Source: Nocardioides seonyuensis (lineage in GTDB: Bacteria; Actinomycetota; Actinomycetes; Propionibacteriales; Nocardioidaceae). From it: DNA of 64,000 nt. The notes under the pieces are model-generated. The model saw nothing but the letters and a program-made list of their open reading frames with translations, ran no database searches and was not told where the DNA came from. Position numbers and translations under genes: made by a program. Where the stretch lies: contig NZ_CP038436.1 in the NCBI RefSeq assembly GCF_004683965.1, positions 1,302,001 through 1,366,000 on the forward strand, given 5' to 3'. Below, in pieces: positions 7,887-18,061 of the stretch. Numbering within the stretch: the stretch's first letter is position 1; every line of letters begins with the position of its first letter.

Positions 7887-7966
7887 AGCCCCGCCAGGCA
7901 CCTGAACCCAGGCATCTGGTCCCCACACCACTCCCGCACACCTGGCGGCGAACACGAACTGTCCAC
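7887..7966. terminator. Possible bidirectional terminator between convergent genes
   Basis: Between the 3' ends of soxR and the thioesterase gene, CCGCCAGG (7891-7898) can pair with CCTGGCGG (7941-7948). A small CCTG/CAGG hairpin lies inside the loop. There is no U-tract. This is a weak candidate. Confidence 0.3.
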
Positions 7967-8737
7967 TCACCCCGGACGGATCGTCAGGATCTGCGACATC
8001 GTTCCGAGGAGTCCGGTCTCGTCGTGCAGCACGGTGCTGGTCACGCCGACGCCCTGGGCACCGAACGAGACCGAGGTGTCGAAGCCGAGCCAGTCGCCCA
8101 CGGGTTCGCGCATCAGATGGGCGGTGAGGTCAAGGTTGGGGAACGCGACCGTCCGCGGGTCAACGCGCACGGTCATGCCGTTGCTGATGTCGAGCAGCCC
8201 GGCCGCCCGGGCCAGGGAGCTGGCCTGCTGACCTTCGACGAGCGTCTCGTCGGTGCGGACCCAGAAGGTGGCGCGGCCGGGCTCGATCTCCGAGCGGCGC
8301 ACGTGGGCAGCGGCGATGAAGCCCCCGGGCCACACGGTGGTCGGGTCCCATTTCTCAACATCGGTGGGTTGCCCGGCAGCCGGCACGTGGGTGCCGGCGA
8401 TCTGCGAGGTGTCAGTCGTGCTCATCAGCCAGGCGCGCAGCGTGACGATGGTCCGTCGCCCATGACTGAGCGTCGCCTCGACCAGCTCGATGGTTCGCCC
8501 GGGTCGCAACACGCGGACCGAGGTCTCGACCTCCTCCATGGGGACGGTGCCCCAGATGTCGTACGACAACCGCGCGGGCAGTAGCCGGTCGTCGCGACGG
8601 AGGTCGCGGTCCTGCTCGACCACGTGCGCGAGGAGGCCGAGCGCCGGGGCGATGTGCTGCTCGTCGGGATCCCAAGCGCCGCCGACGTGCTCGGTGGGCA
8701 GGTAGGTCGCCGGCCCGGTCTGCTGAAAGTAGGCCAC
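7967..8737 (-). CDS. TesB-like acyl-CoA thioesterase family protein
   Basis: A 256-residue protein that looks like the tandem hot-dog thioesterase family found in actinobacteria. An N-terminal hot-dog half carries the segment PMEEVETSVRVLRPGRTIE. A second half carries NLDLTAHLMREPVGDWLGFD and ends with GLLGTMSQILTIRP. Members cleave acyl-CoA esters, but the chain length preferred here is unknown. Start is GTG at 8737. The gene sits downstream of the nitrate operon on the same strand with a 16-bp gap, so it may be read through from it, but no functional link is evident. Confidence 0.82.
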   Translation of the reverse strand: MAYFQQTGPATYLPTEHVGGAWDPDEQHIAPALGLLAHVVEQDRDLRRDDRLLPARLSYDIWGTVPMEEVETSVRVLRPGRTIELVEATLSHGRRTIVTLRAWLMSTTDTSQIAGTHVPAAGQPTDVEKWDPTTVWPGGFIAAAHVRRSEIEPGRATFWVRTDETLVEGQQASSLARAAGLLDISNGMTVRVDPRTVAFPNLDLTAHLMREPVGDWLGFDTSVSFGAQGVGVTSTVLHDETGLLGTMSQILTIRPG

Positions 8738-8753
8738 ACCGGCATTGTGCCGT

Positions 8754-10145
8754 TCATGCTGACGCGGTGAGCAGGGACCTCACCACGGAGACGCACCCGC
8801 CGCACCCCGTGGTGGCACGTGTCCTCTCACGGCAGTCGTCGTACGACGCACAGGCCCGGACCGCGCCCGCAGTGACGCCTGCGCACGCACACACCTCGGC
8901 CTCGTCGGGCAGTACGACAGCCGCGGGGTCGAGGTCGACGCGCTCGGGCGCGAGCAGTGCGCCGGGCTCGGCGTTCCCCAGGATCGTCCCGCGGTCGTAG
9001 AGCTGCGTGATCAGGCCGACCCGCGACAGGTCGCCGACCAGCGCCGCGGCGACGATGCGGCCACCGTCGACGACGAGCCGCCGGTGCGATCCCGTCACCG
9101 GGTTGGACATCTCGACCACCTGGCCGGTGGCACGGGTGGGCTCGCCCAGGACGGCGACGTCCAACCCGGTGGCGCGCAGTCGGGCAACACTGCGGGAGCC
9201 GTCGTACGACGCCTCCTCACCACGCAGCACGGCGGCGAGCACGCCAGCCTGCTCCCACGCCGGCGGGACGAAGCCGGTCACCCGCCCACGGTGTGAGGCG
9301 CAGTCCCCGATCGCGTGGATGCGCGCGTCGGTGACCGAGGCGAGGGTGCTGTCGACCACCACCCCGCGTCGCACCATCAACCCGGCCCGGCGTGCAAGGG
9401 CGGTGGAGGGCCGGCCCCCGGCGGTCAGGACCACGAGATCGGTCTCCAGGACGTGGCCGTTGTCGAGCCGGAGGCCGGCGCCGCCTGTCTCGCGCGGGTG
9501 CAGCCGCACCGCGCGCGCACCGGCGTAGACCTCCGTGCCGAGGCGGCGCAGGTCGCGCGCCAGGATCTCCCCTCCGGCAGGGTCGACCTGGCTGGCGAGC
9601 AGGTGCTCGGCCCCCTCGACCACCTCCGTGTCCACGCCCCGCACGGCGAGGGCCCGGGCGACCTGCAGGCCCAGCAGTCCGCCGCCGACGACGACGGCCC
9701 GGCGGCCAGCAGCGACCGCGGCGTCGAGACGGCGGCAGTCCGCCAAGGAGCGGAAGGGGTGGACGGAGGGGTGGAGGGTCCCGTCCGGTCGCACCAGGCC
9801 ACGGATCGGCGGGAGAGTCGGGATGGCTCCGGTCGCCAGGACCAGGCGGTCGTAGGGGACCCGCGCGCCTCCGACGAGCACGACCTCGTGCGCAGTCCGG
9901 TCCACCTCTTCGACCCTCGTGCCGAGGCGTAGGTCGACCCCGTGCTCGTCGAACCACTCCTGCGACCGCAGGGTCAGGGCGTCGGGCGCGTGCGCGCCCT
10001 CGAGCACGGCCGAGAGCAGGATGCGGTTGTAGGGCGGATGGTCCTCCTCGGACAGGACCGTGACGTGCCACGGCGAGCCGACGAGCCCCTCCACGAGCCG
10101 CACCGCCGCCATGCCGCCGCCGACGACGACGAGCCGTTCACCCAT
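8754..10145 (-). CDS. nasB: NADH:FAD reductase with C-terminal BFD [2Fe-2S] domain (nitrate reductase partner)
   Basis: A 463-residue FAD/NAD(P)-binding reductase of the NirB N-terminal/NasB type. The FAD-binding GGGMAAVR lies at the start, an NADH-binding GGGLLGLQVA in the middle and IHAIGDCA toward the end of the nucleotide domains. The last 60 residues are a BFD-like [2Fe-2S] domain with CAC and CGGC cysteine pairs. It starts inside the 3' end of nasA (8-bp overlap) and so is translationally coupled to it. It most likely passes electrons from NADH to NasA. It is too short for a full nitrite reductase: the siroheme/4Fe-4S half is absent. Confidence 0.85.
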   Translation of the reverse strand: MGERLVVVGGGMAAVRLVEGLVGSPWHVTVLSEEDHPPYNRILLSAVLEGAHAPDALTLRSQEWFDEHGVDLRLGTRVEEVDRTAHEVVLVGGARVPYDRLVLATGAIPTLPPIRGLVRPDGTLHPSVHPFRSLADCRRLDAAVAAGRRAVVVGGGLLGLQVARALAVRGVDTEVVEGAEHLLASQVDPAGGEILARDLRRLGTEVYAGARAVRLHPRETGGAGLRLDNGHVLETDLVVLTAGGRPSTALARRAGLMVRRGVVVDSTLASVTDARIHAIGDCASHRGRVTGFVPPAWEQAGVLAAVLRGEEASYDGSRSVARLRATGLDVAVLGEPTRATGQVVEMSNPVTGSHRRLVVDGGRIVAAALVGDLSRVGLITQLYDRGTILGNAEPGALLAPERVDLDPAAVVLPDEAEVCACAGVTAGAVRACASYDDCRERTRATTGCGGCVSVVRSLLTASA

Positions 10146-12192
10146 GCCCGCCCCCGGCCGCGGTGACCCGGGCCGCGCACACCTTGAACTCCGGCATCCG
10201 CGAGGAAGGGTCGAGAGCGTCGTGCGTGAGCCGGTTGGCCCCGACCCAGTGGAAAGGCACGAACACGGTGTCCGCCCGGATCGAGTCCACCACCCGCGCC
10301 GGTGCCGCCATCGAGCCGCGTCGCGTCGTCACGCGAGCCGGCTCACCGTCCACGAGGCCGAGCCGGGCGGCCAACATCGGGTGGACCTCGACGAACGCCC
10401 CCGAGTCCGGCAGCTCGCGCACCCGTCGCGTCTGGGCCCCGGACTGGTACTGGGCGAGCACCCTGCCTGTCGTCAGGTGGACCGGGTAGTCCGCGCACGG
10501 CTGCTCCGCGGCTCCGCGGTGCTCGACCGCGACCATGCGCGCCCGTCCGTCCGGGTGCGCGAACGTCTCCGCGAAGAGCCGCTCACCGCCCCAGAACACC
10601 CCGCCCTCGTCACGGATCCGGTCATAGGTGATCTCGGAGTAGTCGGCCGACCCGCCCGACGACGCACGCCCGAGCTCGGCGAAGACCTCCTCCGGGTCGG
10701 TCGCGAACTCCACCGGGGACCCCAGCCGTTCGGCCAGCGCTGCGATCACCTCCAGGTCGGAGCGCACCCCGGCAGGTGCCCGCACGGCCTGCTGCCGCAG
10801 CACCACCCGGCCCTCGAGGTTCGTCATCGTGCCGGTCTCCTCCGCCCACTGCGTCACCGGCAGCACGACGTCCGCGATCGCTGCCGTCTCGGACATCACG
10901 AGGTCGCACACCACCAGCAGGTCCAGCGCCTCGAGCCGCTCGGTCACGTGGGTCGACCGGGGGGCGCTCACCACGATGTTCGAGCCCAGGACCAGCAGGG
11001 CGGAGGAGCCCTCCGGCGTCCCGAGTGCGTCGAGCATCTCGTAGGCGGACCTGCCGGGGCCGGGCAGCGAGTCGGGGTCGATGCCCCACACGCCGGCGAC
11101 GTGGGCACGGGCAGCCGGGTCGTCGATTCGCCGGTAGCCGGGCAGCTGGTCGGCCTTCTGCCCGTGCTCACGCCCACCCTGGCCGTTGCCCTGGCCGGTG
11201 AGGCAGCCGTAGCCCGCGCCCCGCACCCCCACCATCCCGAGCGCCAGCGTCACGTTGATCCACGCCAGGACCGTGTCCGTGCCTGTGGAGTGCTGCTCGG
11301 CTCCCCGCGCGGTCAGCACCATCACCTTCGGTGCCCCCAGGAGCCCCGCCAACGCCCGCACCTCCTCGGCCGGCACCCCCGTCACCCGCTCCACCCGCTC
11401 GGGCCACCACGCAGCGACCGACTCCCGGACCTGCGCCCAGCCGGTGGTCCGCGCGGCCAGGTAGTCCTCGTCCACGGCACCCGCGGCGACCAGCAGGTGC
11501 AGCACGCCCAGCGCGAGGGCCAGGTCGGTGCCGGGCACGGGCTGGACGACGAGGTCGGCGCGCAGCGCGGTGGCCGTACGCCGCGGGTCGATGACGACGA
11601 CCCTGCCACCGCGCTGGCGCAGGGCGTCGAGGTGCCGCGCCGCAGGCGGCATCGTCTCGGCGAGGTTGGAGCCGACGAGCACGAGCACTTCGGTCTCCTC
11701 GACGTCGGCGAGGGGGAAGGGGAGCCCCCGGTCGACGCCGAAGGCCCGGATCCCGGCAGACGCTGCCGACGACATGCACCAGCGGCCGTTGTAGTCGATC
11801 TGCGAGGTGCCGAGCGCGACCCGCGCGAACTTGCCGAGCGAGTAGGCCTTCTCGTTGGTCAGCCCGCCGCCGCCGAAGACGGCGACGGCGTCCTTGCCCC
11901 GGGCGGCCTGGATCTCGCGCAACCGGGACGCGACGAGGTCGAGTGCCTCGTCCCAGCCGACGGCCGTCCACTCGCCGGTACGTCGGTCGCGCACCAGCGG
12001 GGAGGTGAGTCGCTCGCGACCGCCGTAGAGGCCTGCCGCCGTCCAGCCCTTGCGGCACAGGGCCCCCTGGTTGACGGGGAACTCCTCCCATGCCGACACC
12101 GTCGGCAGCCTCTGGCCGGTCAGCCGCATCCCGCACTGCAGGGAGCAGTAGGGGCAGTGCGTCGTGGTCGTGGACGTCGAAGCTGCCGTCAT
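10138..12192 (-). CDS. nasA: Assimilatory nitrate reductase catalytic subunit (molybdopterin)
   Basis: A 684-residue molybdopterin-dependent oxidoreductase. The N-terminal 4Fe-4S motif is CPYCSLQC followed by a fourth Cys in GALCRKGW. The Mo ligand Cys is in NGRWCMSSAA. The C-terminal molydopterin dinucleotide-binding domain ends the protein. Unlike longer NasA proteins it has no C-terminal [2Fe-2S] extension; that domain is on the coupled FAD protein instead. It reduces nitrate to nitrite in the cytoplasm for nitrogen assimilation. The ATG overlaps the narK stop (ATGA), which fixes the start. No nitrite reductase genes are in the window. Confidence 0.94.
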   Translation of the reverse strand: MTAASTSTTTTHCPYCSLQCGMRLTGQRLPTVSAWEEFPVNQGALCRKGWTAAGLYGGRERLTSPLVRDRRTGEWTAVGWDEALDLVASRLREIQAARGKDAVAVFGGGGLTNEKAYSLGKFARVALGTSQIDYNGRWCMSSAASAGIRAFGVDRGLPFPLADVEETEVLVLVGSNLAETMPPAARHLDALRQRGGRVVVIDPRRTATALRADLVVQPVPGTDLALALGVLHLLVAAGAVDEDYLAARTTGWAQVRESVAAWWPERVERVTGVPAEEVRALAGLLGAPKVMVLTARGAEQHSTGTDTVLAWINVTLALGMVGVRGAGYGCLTGQGNGQGGREHGQKADQLPGYRRIDDPAARAHVAGVWGIDPDSLPGPGRSAYEMLDALGTPEGSSALLVLGSNIVVSAPRSTHVTERLEALDLLVVCDLVMSETAAIADVVLPVTQWAEETGTMTNLEGRVVLRQQAVRAPAGVRSDLEVIAALAERLGSPVEFATDPEEVFAELGRASSGGSADYSEITYDRIRDEGGVFWGGERLFAETFAHPDGRARMVAVEHRGAAEQPCADYPVHLTTGRVLAQYQSGAQTRRVRELPDSGAFVEVHPMLAARLGLVDGEPARVTTRRGSMAAPARVVDSIRADTVFVPFHWVGANRLTHDALDPSSRMPEFKVCAARVTAAGGGHG

Positions 12193-13676
12193 CAGATCTC
12201 CGCACCGGCCAGGGCGTGGGCCCTGGCCGGGTGGGGGCGACGCAGGTACGCGGCCCAGGTCACGCCGGCGCACAGCACGTAGTAGGCGGTGAAGACCGCG
12301 AAGGCGCCCTTGGTGGCCGACACCGGGTCCTCGACCCACGGGGCGGAGAACGCCAGCGGGATCAGGAAGCCGCCCATGGCGCCCACCGCGCCGATGACGC
12401 CGAGTGCCGCCGAGGACTGCCGCGTCGCGCGGGTGAGGGCCGCCACGCGTTCGGGGGTGCCGTCCGGGGTCGCCCGCTGGGCCTGCGTCCGCCAGATCGA
12501 CGGGATCATCTTGTAGGTCGAGCCGTTTCCGATGCCGGTGGCGGCGAAGATGCAGAGGAAGAACCCGAGGAACCACGGGAAGAGCGCGCTGTTGGACGTG
12601 GCGATCGCCGGGTCGGCAGTGGGGTTGGGGGTCACCCGCTGCAGCACCGCGATCACGGCGAGGGTGAAGACGACCATGGCGACGAACGCGCCGAGCGTCA
12701 CCTTCGCACCGCCCACCCGGTCCGCCAGCCAACCGCCGAGGGGACGCGTCAGCGACCCGATGCCGGCGCCCAGGAAGGCGTAGTAGGCGAAGAAGATGCC
12801 CGTTCCCAGCGGCGCGGGGTCAGGCACCCAGAAGTTGAGCTTGATGAGCAGCGGCATCGCTGCGGAGTAGCCGATGAAGGAGCCGAAGGTGCCGATGTAG
12901 AGGAACGACATCACCCAGGTCTGGCGGTTGCGCAGCACGCCCAGCTGCTCGCGCGGGGACGACACGGCGCTCGTCAGGTTGTCCATCCGCAGCCACGCCG
13001 CGAGCGTGGCGAGCAGGGCGAGACCGGCGTAGAACCAGGCGGCGCGCTCGAGGTGGATCCCGGAGCCGGACGCCTGGACGAGGCCGAAGATCCCGGCCCC
13101 ACCCACCACGACCGGGAGGAGCAGCTGGATGAGCGCGACGCCCGCGTTGCCGCCGGCCGCGTTGAGCCCGAGCGCGGCGCCCTTCTTGTCCGCGGGGTAG
13201 AAGAAGTTGATGTTGGCCATCGAGCTGGCGAAGTTCCCGCCGCCGAAGCCGGCGGTGGCCGCGATCACGCAGAACACCCAGTACGGCGTCTCGGGGCGCT
13301 GCACGGCGTAGGCGAACAGCAGCGTCGGGACGAGCAGCAGCCCGGCGCTGACGACGGTCCAGTTGCGGCCGCCGAACAGCGGCACGGCGAACGTGTAGGG
13401 CAGGCGCAGCAGCGACCCGACCAGGTTGGGCAGGGCCACGAGCAGGAACAGCTGCTGCGGGGTGAACTCGAAGCCCTGGGAGAGCAGGAACGCCGACGAG
13501 ACGCTCCAGATCAGCCAGACGGAGAAGCCGACGTGCTCGGCGAAGATCGACCAGACGAGGTTGCGGCGCGCCACCTGGCGCCCACCGCCTTCCCAGAAGT
13601 CCTGGTCCTCCGGTCGCCAGTCGTCGATCCAACGCTTGGTCCGGCTCTGCATCGGGTGCGTGGTCTGCGTGCTCAT
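12192..13676 (-). CDS. narK: NarK/NasA-family nitrate/nitrite transporter
   Basis: A 494-residue, 12-helix major facilitator of the nitrate-nitrite porter family. The two nitrate signatures are clear: a Gly-rich helix GFGGGNFASSMANINFFYP in the first half and GIGNGSTYKMIP in the second, and family Arg residues are present. It imports nitrate for the reductase encoded downstream in the same operon (narK-nasA-nasB, each coupled by overlap). Start is ATG at 13676. The region upstream is shared with the divergent DUF485-actP operon. I see no certain GlnR box there. Confidence 0.93.
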   Translation of the reverse strand: MSTQTTHPMQSRTKRWIDDWRPEDQDFWEGGGRQVARRNLVWSIFAEHVGFSVWLIWSVSSAFLLSQGFEFTPQQLFLLVALPNLVGSLLRLPYTFAVPLFGGRNWTVVSAGLLLVPTLLFAYAVQRPETPYWVFCVIAATAGFGGGNFASSMANINFFYPADKKGAALGLNAAGGNAGVALIQLLLPVVVGGAGIFGLVQASGSGIHLERAAWFYAGLALLATLAAWLRMDNLTSAVSSPREQLGVLRNRQTWVMSFLYIGTFGSFIGYSAAMPLLIKLNFWVPDPAPLGTGIFFAYYAFLGAGIGSLTRPLGGWLADRVGGAKVTLGAFVAMVVFTLAVIAVLQRVTPNPTADPAIATSNSALFPWFLGFFLCIFAATGIGNGSTYKMIPSIWRTQAQRATPDGTPERVAALTRATRQSSAALGVIGAVGAMGGFLIPLAFSAPWVEDPVSATKGAFAVFTAYYVLCAGVTWAAYLRRPHPARAHALAGAEI

Positions 13677-13922
13677 GAGCCGTACTCTCGGCGAGCCGTG
13701 TGTCCCCCGGCGGTCCAGCGCGATGGCCTGACCGTCAACTCTTCCTCACGTCCTCACAGGCCGGCCCGCCGACCGCTCGTCGTGCCGATCCGACCGTCCG
13801 GCGACAGGTGGCGGCCGCCCGGCGACCCCGGCGCGCGGCGTACTCCCGCGGTGGGCGCCGCCGGTGCCACCGTGATCGTGGTCACACCCGGTGACCGAGT
13901 CAACGCCGAAAGGGACACGACC
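13677..13922. promoter_or_regulatory. Divergent control region narK / DUF485-actP with Crp-like site
   Basis: A 246-bp intergenic region without a gene. CGTGA-N6-TCACA at 13871-13886 matches the Crp consensus TGTGA-N6-TCACA at nine of ten positions and is centred about 44 bp before the GTG of the DUF485 gene. It overlaps a second dyad, GGTCAC-N5-GTGACC (13880-13896). On the narK side a TTGACG occurs near 13733-13738 but no good -10 was found. An AAAGGGA ribosome site lies before the GTG at 13923. Confidence 0.55.
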
Positions 13923-14300
13923 GTGGCAACCAATCCCGTCCACGAGCCGCCAGGACAGGCGGCGCGGCACGATCCCGTGTACGACGACCTCGCGGCCCGC
14001 CCCGAGTTCGCCGAGCTGCGCAAGCGCTACCGCGGATTCGTCATCCCCGCCACCATCGCCTTCCTGGTCTGGTACCTGCTCTACGTCGTCATGTCGAACT
14101 GGGCGTCCGGGTTCATGAACACCGAGGTGGTCGGCAACATCAACGTGGCCCTGATCTTCGGGCTCCTCCAGTTCGTGACGACCTTCGGACTGGCCTGGTA
14201 CTACAGCAAGTTCTCCACCTCCAGGCTCGACCCCCTGGCCCGCGACCTCGAGCAGGCCTACCGAGACAGTGCCGGAAACGACGGAAGACGAGGCCAGTGA
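13923..14300 (+). CDS. DUF485 membrane protein, ActP partner
   Basis: A 125-residue protein with a hydrophilic N-terminus and two membrane helices, with the DUF485 (YjcH) hallmark AELRKRYRGFVIPATIAFLV followed by a second helix around NVALIFGLLQFVTTFGLAW. DUF485 proteins are almost always encoded immediately before acetate/solute:sodium symporters and are thought to be accessory to them. The start GTG at 13923 has an AAAGGGA ribosome site upstream. The stop codon overlaps the start of actP (TGATG), so the two are coupled. Confidence 0.88.
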   Translation: MATNPVHEPPGQAARHDPVYDDLAARPEFAELRKRYRGFVIPATIAFLVWYLLYVVMSNWASGFMNTEVVGNINVALIFGLLQFVTTFGLAWYYSKFSTSRLDPLARDLEQAYRDSAGNDGRRGQ

Positions 14301-15907
14301 TGGACGACCAGACCCTGACCACGATCCTCTTCCTCTCCGTCGTCGCGCTGACGATCGGCATCACCTTCTGGGCCAGCCGGCAGACCAAGACGGCGACCGA
14401 CTACTACTCGGGTGGTCGCTCGTTCTCGGGCTTCCAGAACGGCCTCGCCATCGGCGGCGACTACATGTCGGCCGCGTCGTTCCTCGGCATCTCGGGCGCC
14501 ATCGCCCTCTACGGCTACGACGGCTTCCTCTACTCCATCGGGTTCCTCGTCGCGTGGCTGGTGGCCCTCCTGCTCGTGGCCGAGATGCTGCGCAACGCGG
14601 GCCGCTACACGATGGCCGACCAGCTGGCGTTCCGCATGAACCAGCGCAAGGTGCGCACCGCGGCGTCGCTCTCCACCGTCGTTGTCTCGATCTTCTACCT
14701 GCTGGCCCAGATGGTCGGCGCGGGCACGCTGGTCGCGCTGCTGCTCGGCGTGGACAGCGAGGCGCTCAAGAACCTCACCATCGTGGGCGTCGGCATCCTG
14801 ATGATCTTCTACGTCACCGTCGGCGGCATGAAGGGCACCACCTACGTCCAGATCGTCAAGGCCGTGATGCTCATGATCGGCTCCGCGGTGATCGTGTTCC
14901 TGGTGCTGCTGGAGTTCAACTTCAACCTCTCGTCCCTGCTCGGCGAGGCGGCCGAGAACTCCGGCAAGGGCGAGCCGTTCCTGCAGCCGGGCCTGCAGTA
15001 CGGCAGCAGCCTGACGTCCCAGATCGACTTCCTGTCCCTGGGCCTGGCACTGGTCCTCGGCACGGCCGGCCTGCCGCACATCCTGATCCGCTTCTACACC
15101 GTGCCGACCGCTCGGGACGCGCGGAAGTCGGTGCTCTGGGCGATCGGCCTCATCGGCGCCTTCTACCTGATGACGCTGGTCCTGGGCTTCGGCGCGGCTG
15201 CGATGCTCGACCGCGACCAGGTCGACCCGGTGGAGGGCGGCAACCAGAACCTCGCATCACCGCTGCTCGCCGAGGCAGTGGGTGGCGGTGAAGGGTCCAC
15301 CGGCGGTGCGATCCTGCTCGCGCTCATCGCCGCGGTCGCCTTCGCGACCATCCTCGCGGTGGTGGCGGGCCTGACCCTGGCCAGCTCCTCCTCGGTGGCC
15401 CACGACCTCTACAAGGGGGTCTTCAAGAAGGACCAGGAGGTCAGCGAGAAGGACGAGGTCCGGGTCGCCCGGATCGCGGCCTTCGCGATCGGAGCGATCG
15501 CGATCGCGCTCTCCATCCCGGCCCAGCGGCTCAACATCGCGTTCCTGGTCGCCCTGGCCTTCGCCGTCGCGGCGTCCGCCAACCTGCCGGCGATCATCTA
15601 CAACATGTTCTGGCGGCGCTTCAACACGCGCGGTGCCACGTGGAGCATCTACGGCGGCCTCCTCGCCGCCGTGGGCCTGGTGTTCTTCTCGCCAGTCATG
15701 TCAGGGGCGCCGACGTCGTTGTTCCCCGACTCCGACTGGTCCTACTTCCCGCTCAACAACCCCGGCATCATCTCGATCCCGCTGGGCTTCCTCCTCGGCT
15801 ACATCGGCACCGTCTCCGGCCGCGAGCCGGCGGCCGAGGACCGCTTCACCGAGCTCGAGGTCCGGGCCCTCACCGGGGCCGGCGCCGAGAGCGCCGTGCA
15901 CCACTGA
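14300..15907 (+). CDS. actP: Cation/acetate symporter ActP (SSS family)
   Basis: A 535-residue sodium:solute symporter with about 13 helices. Family features include DYYSGGRSFSGFQNGLAIGGDYMSAASFLG near the N-terminus and the conserved helix around LPHILIRFYTVP. This subgroup imports acetate and other short monocarboxylates. It lies downstream of its DUF485 partner and upstream of acetyl-CoA synthetase, giving an uptake-activation unit. ATG at 14300 was preferred over an overlapping GTG one codon earlier because it forms the usual TGATG coupling. A Crp-like box upstream of the operon suggests cAMP control. Confidence 0.93.
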   Translation: MDDQTLTTILFLSVVALTIGITFWASRQTKTATDYYSGGRSFSGFQNGLAIGGDYMSAASFLGISGAIALYGYDGFLYSIGFLVAWLVALLLVAEMLRNAGRYTMADQLAFRMNQRKVRTAASLSTVVVSIFYLLAQMVGAGTLVALLLGVDSEALKNLTIVGVGILMIFYVTVGGMKGTTYVQIVKAVMLMIGSAVIVFLVLLEFNFNLSSLLGEAAENSGKGEPFLQPGLQYGSSLTSQIDFLSLGLALVLGTAGLPHILIRFYTVPTARDARKSVLWAIGLIGAFYLMTLVLGFGAAAMLDRDQVDPVEGGNQNLASPLLAEAVGGGEGSTGGAILLALIAAVAFATILAVVAGLTLASSSSVAHDLYKGVFKKDQEVSEKDEVRVARIAAFAIGAIAIALSIPAQRLNIAFLVALAFAVAASANLPAIIYNMFWRRFNTRGATWSIYGGLLAAVGLVFFSPVMSGAPTSLFPDSDWSYFPLNNPGIISIPLGFLLGYIGTVSGREPAAEDRFTELEVRALTGAGAESAVHH

Positions 15908-15929
15908 TCCACCGCTCCACCCCCTTTGC

Positions 15930-16005
15930 GCTGTAACGCCGGGTTAGTAGCTGTACCCACCCCGTTGTACCTGGGGCACTACAAGCACTGACCCGGCGTT
16001 ACAGC
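15930..16005. repeat. Long imperfect inverted repeat between actP and acs
   Basis: An 18-nt arm, GCTGTAACGCCGGGTTAG (15930-15947), is matched at 17 of 18 positions by the inverted copy at 15988-16005, with a 40-nt spacer that can itself fold (CCCC/GGGG). It has no U-tract. It could terminate actP transcripts, act as an operator, or be a REP-like element. The probable acs promoter begins just after its right arm. Confidence 0.6.
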
Positions 16006-16007
16006 CC

Positions 16008-16036
16008 TCGACCCCTCCACCGCCGCCGAGTAGGTT
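16008..16036 (+). promoter_or_regulatory. Candidate acs promoter
   Basis: TCGACC (16008-16013), a 17-bp spacer and TAGGTT (16031-16036) form a reasonable sigma-70-type promoter. It starts immediately after the right arm of the inverted repeat and would give a short leader before the GTG of acs at 16085. Confidence 0.4.
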
Positions 16037-16084
16037 CAGTGGTGGGCCGAAGCTTTCCGAACCACCCCCACTCTGGAGATCACC

Positions 16085-18061
<1,977 letters not shown>

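Noticed and set aside
8754-10145. Full nitrite reductase NirB
   Set aside because: The protein ends after the BFD iron-sulfur domain and lacks the siroheme and 4Fe-4S half of NirB.
13677-13922. GlnR box controlling narK
   Set aside because: No sequence close enough to the GlnR consensus could be identified by eye, so no site is claimed.
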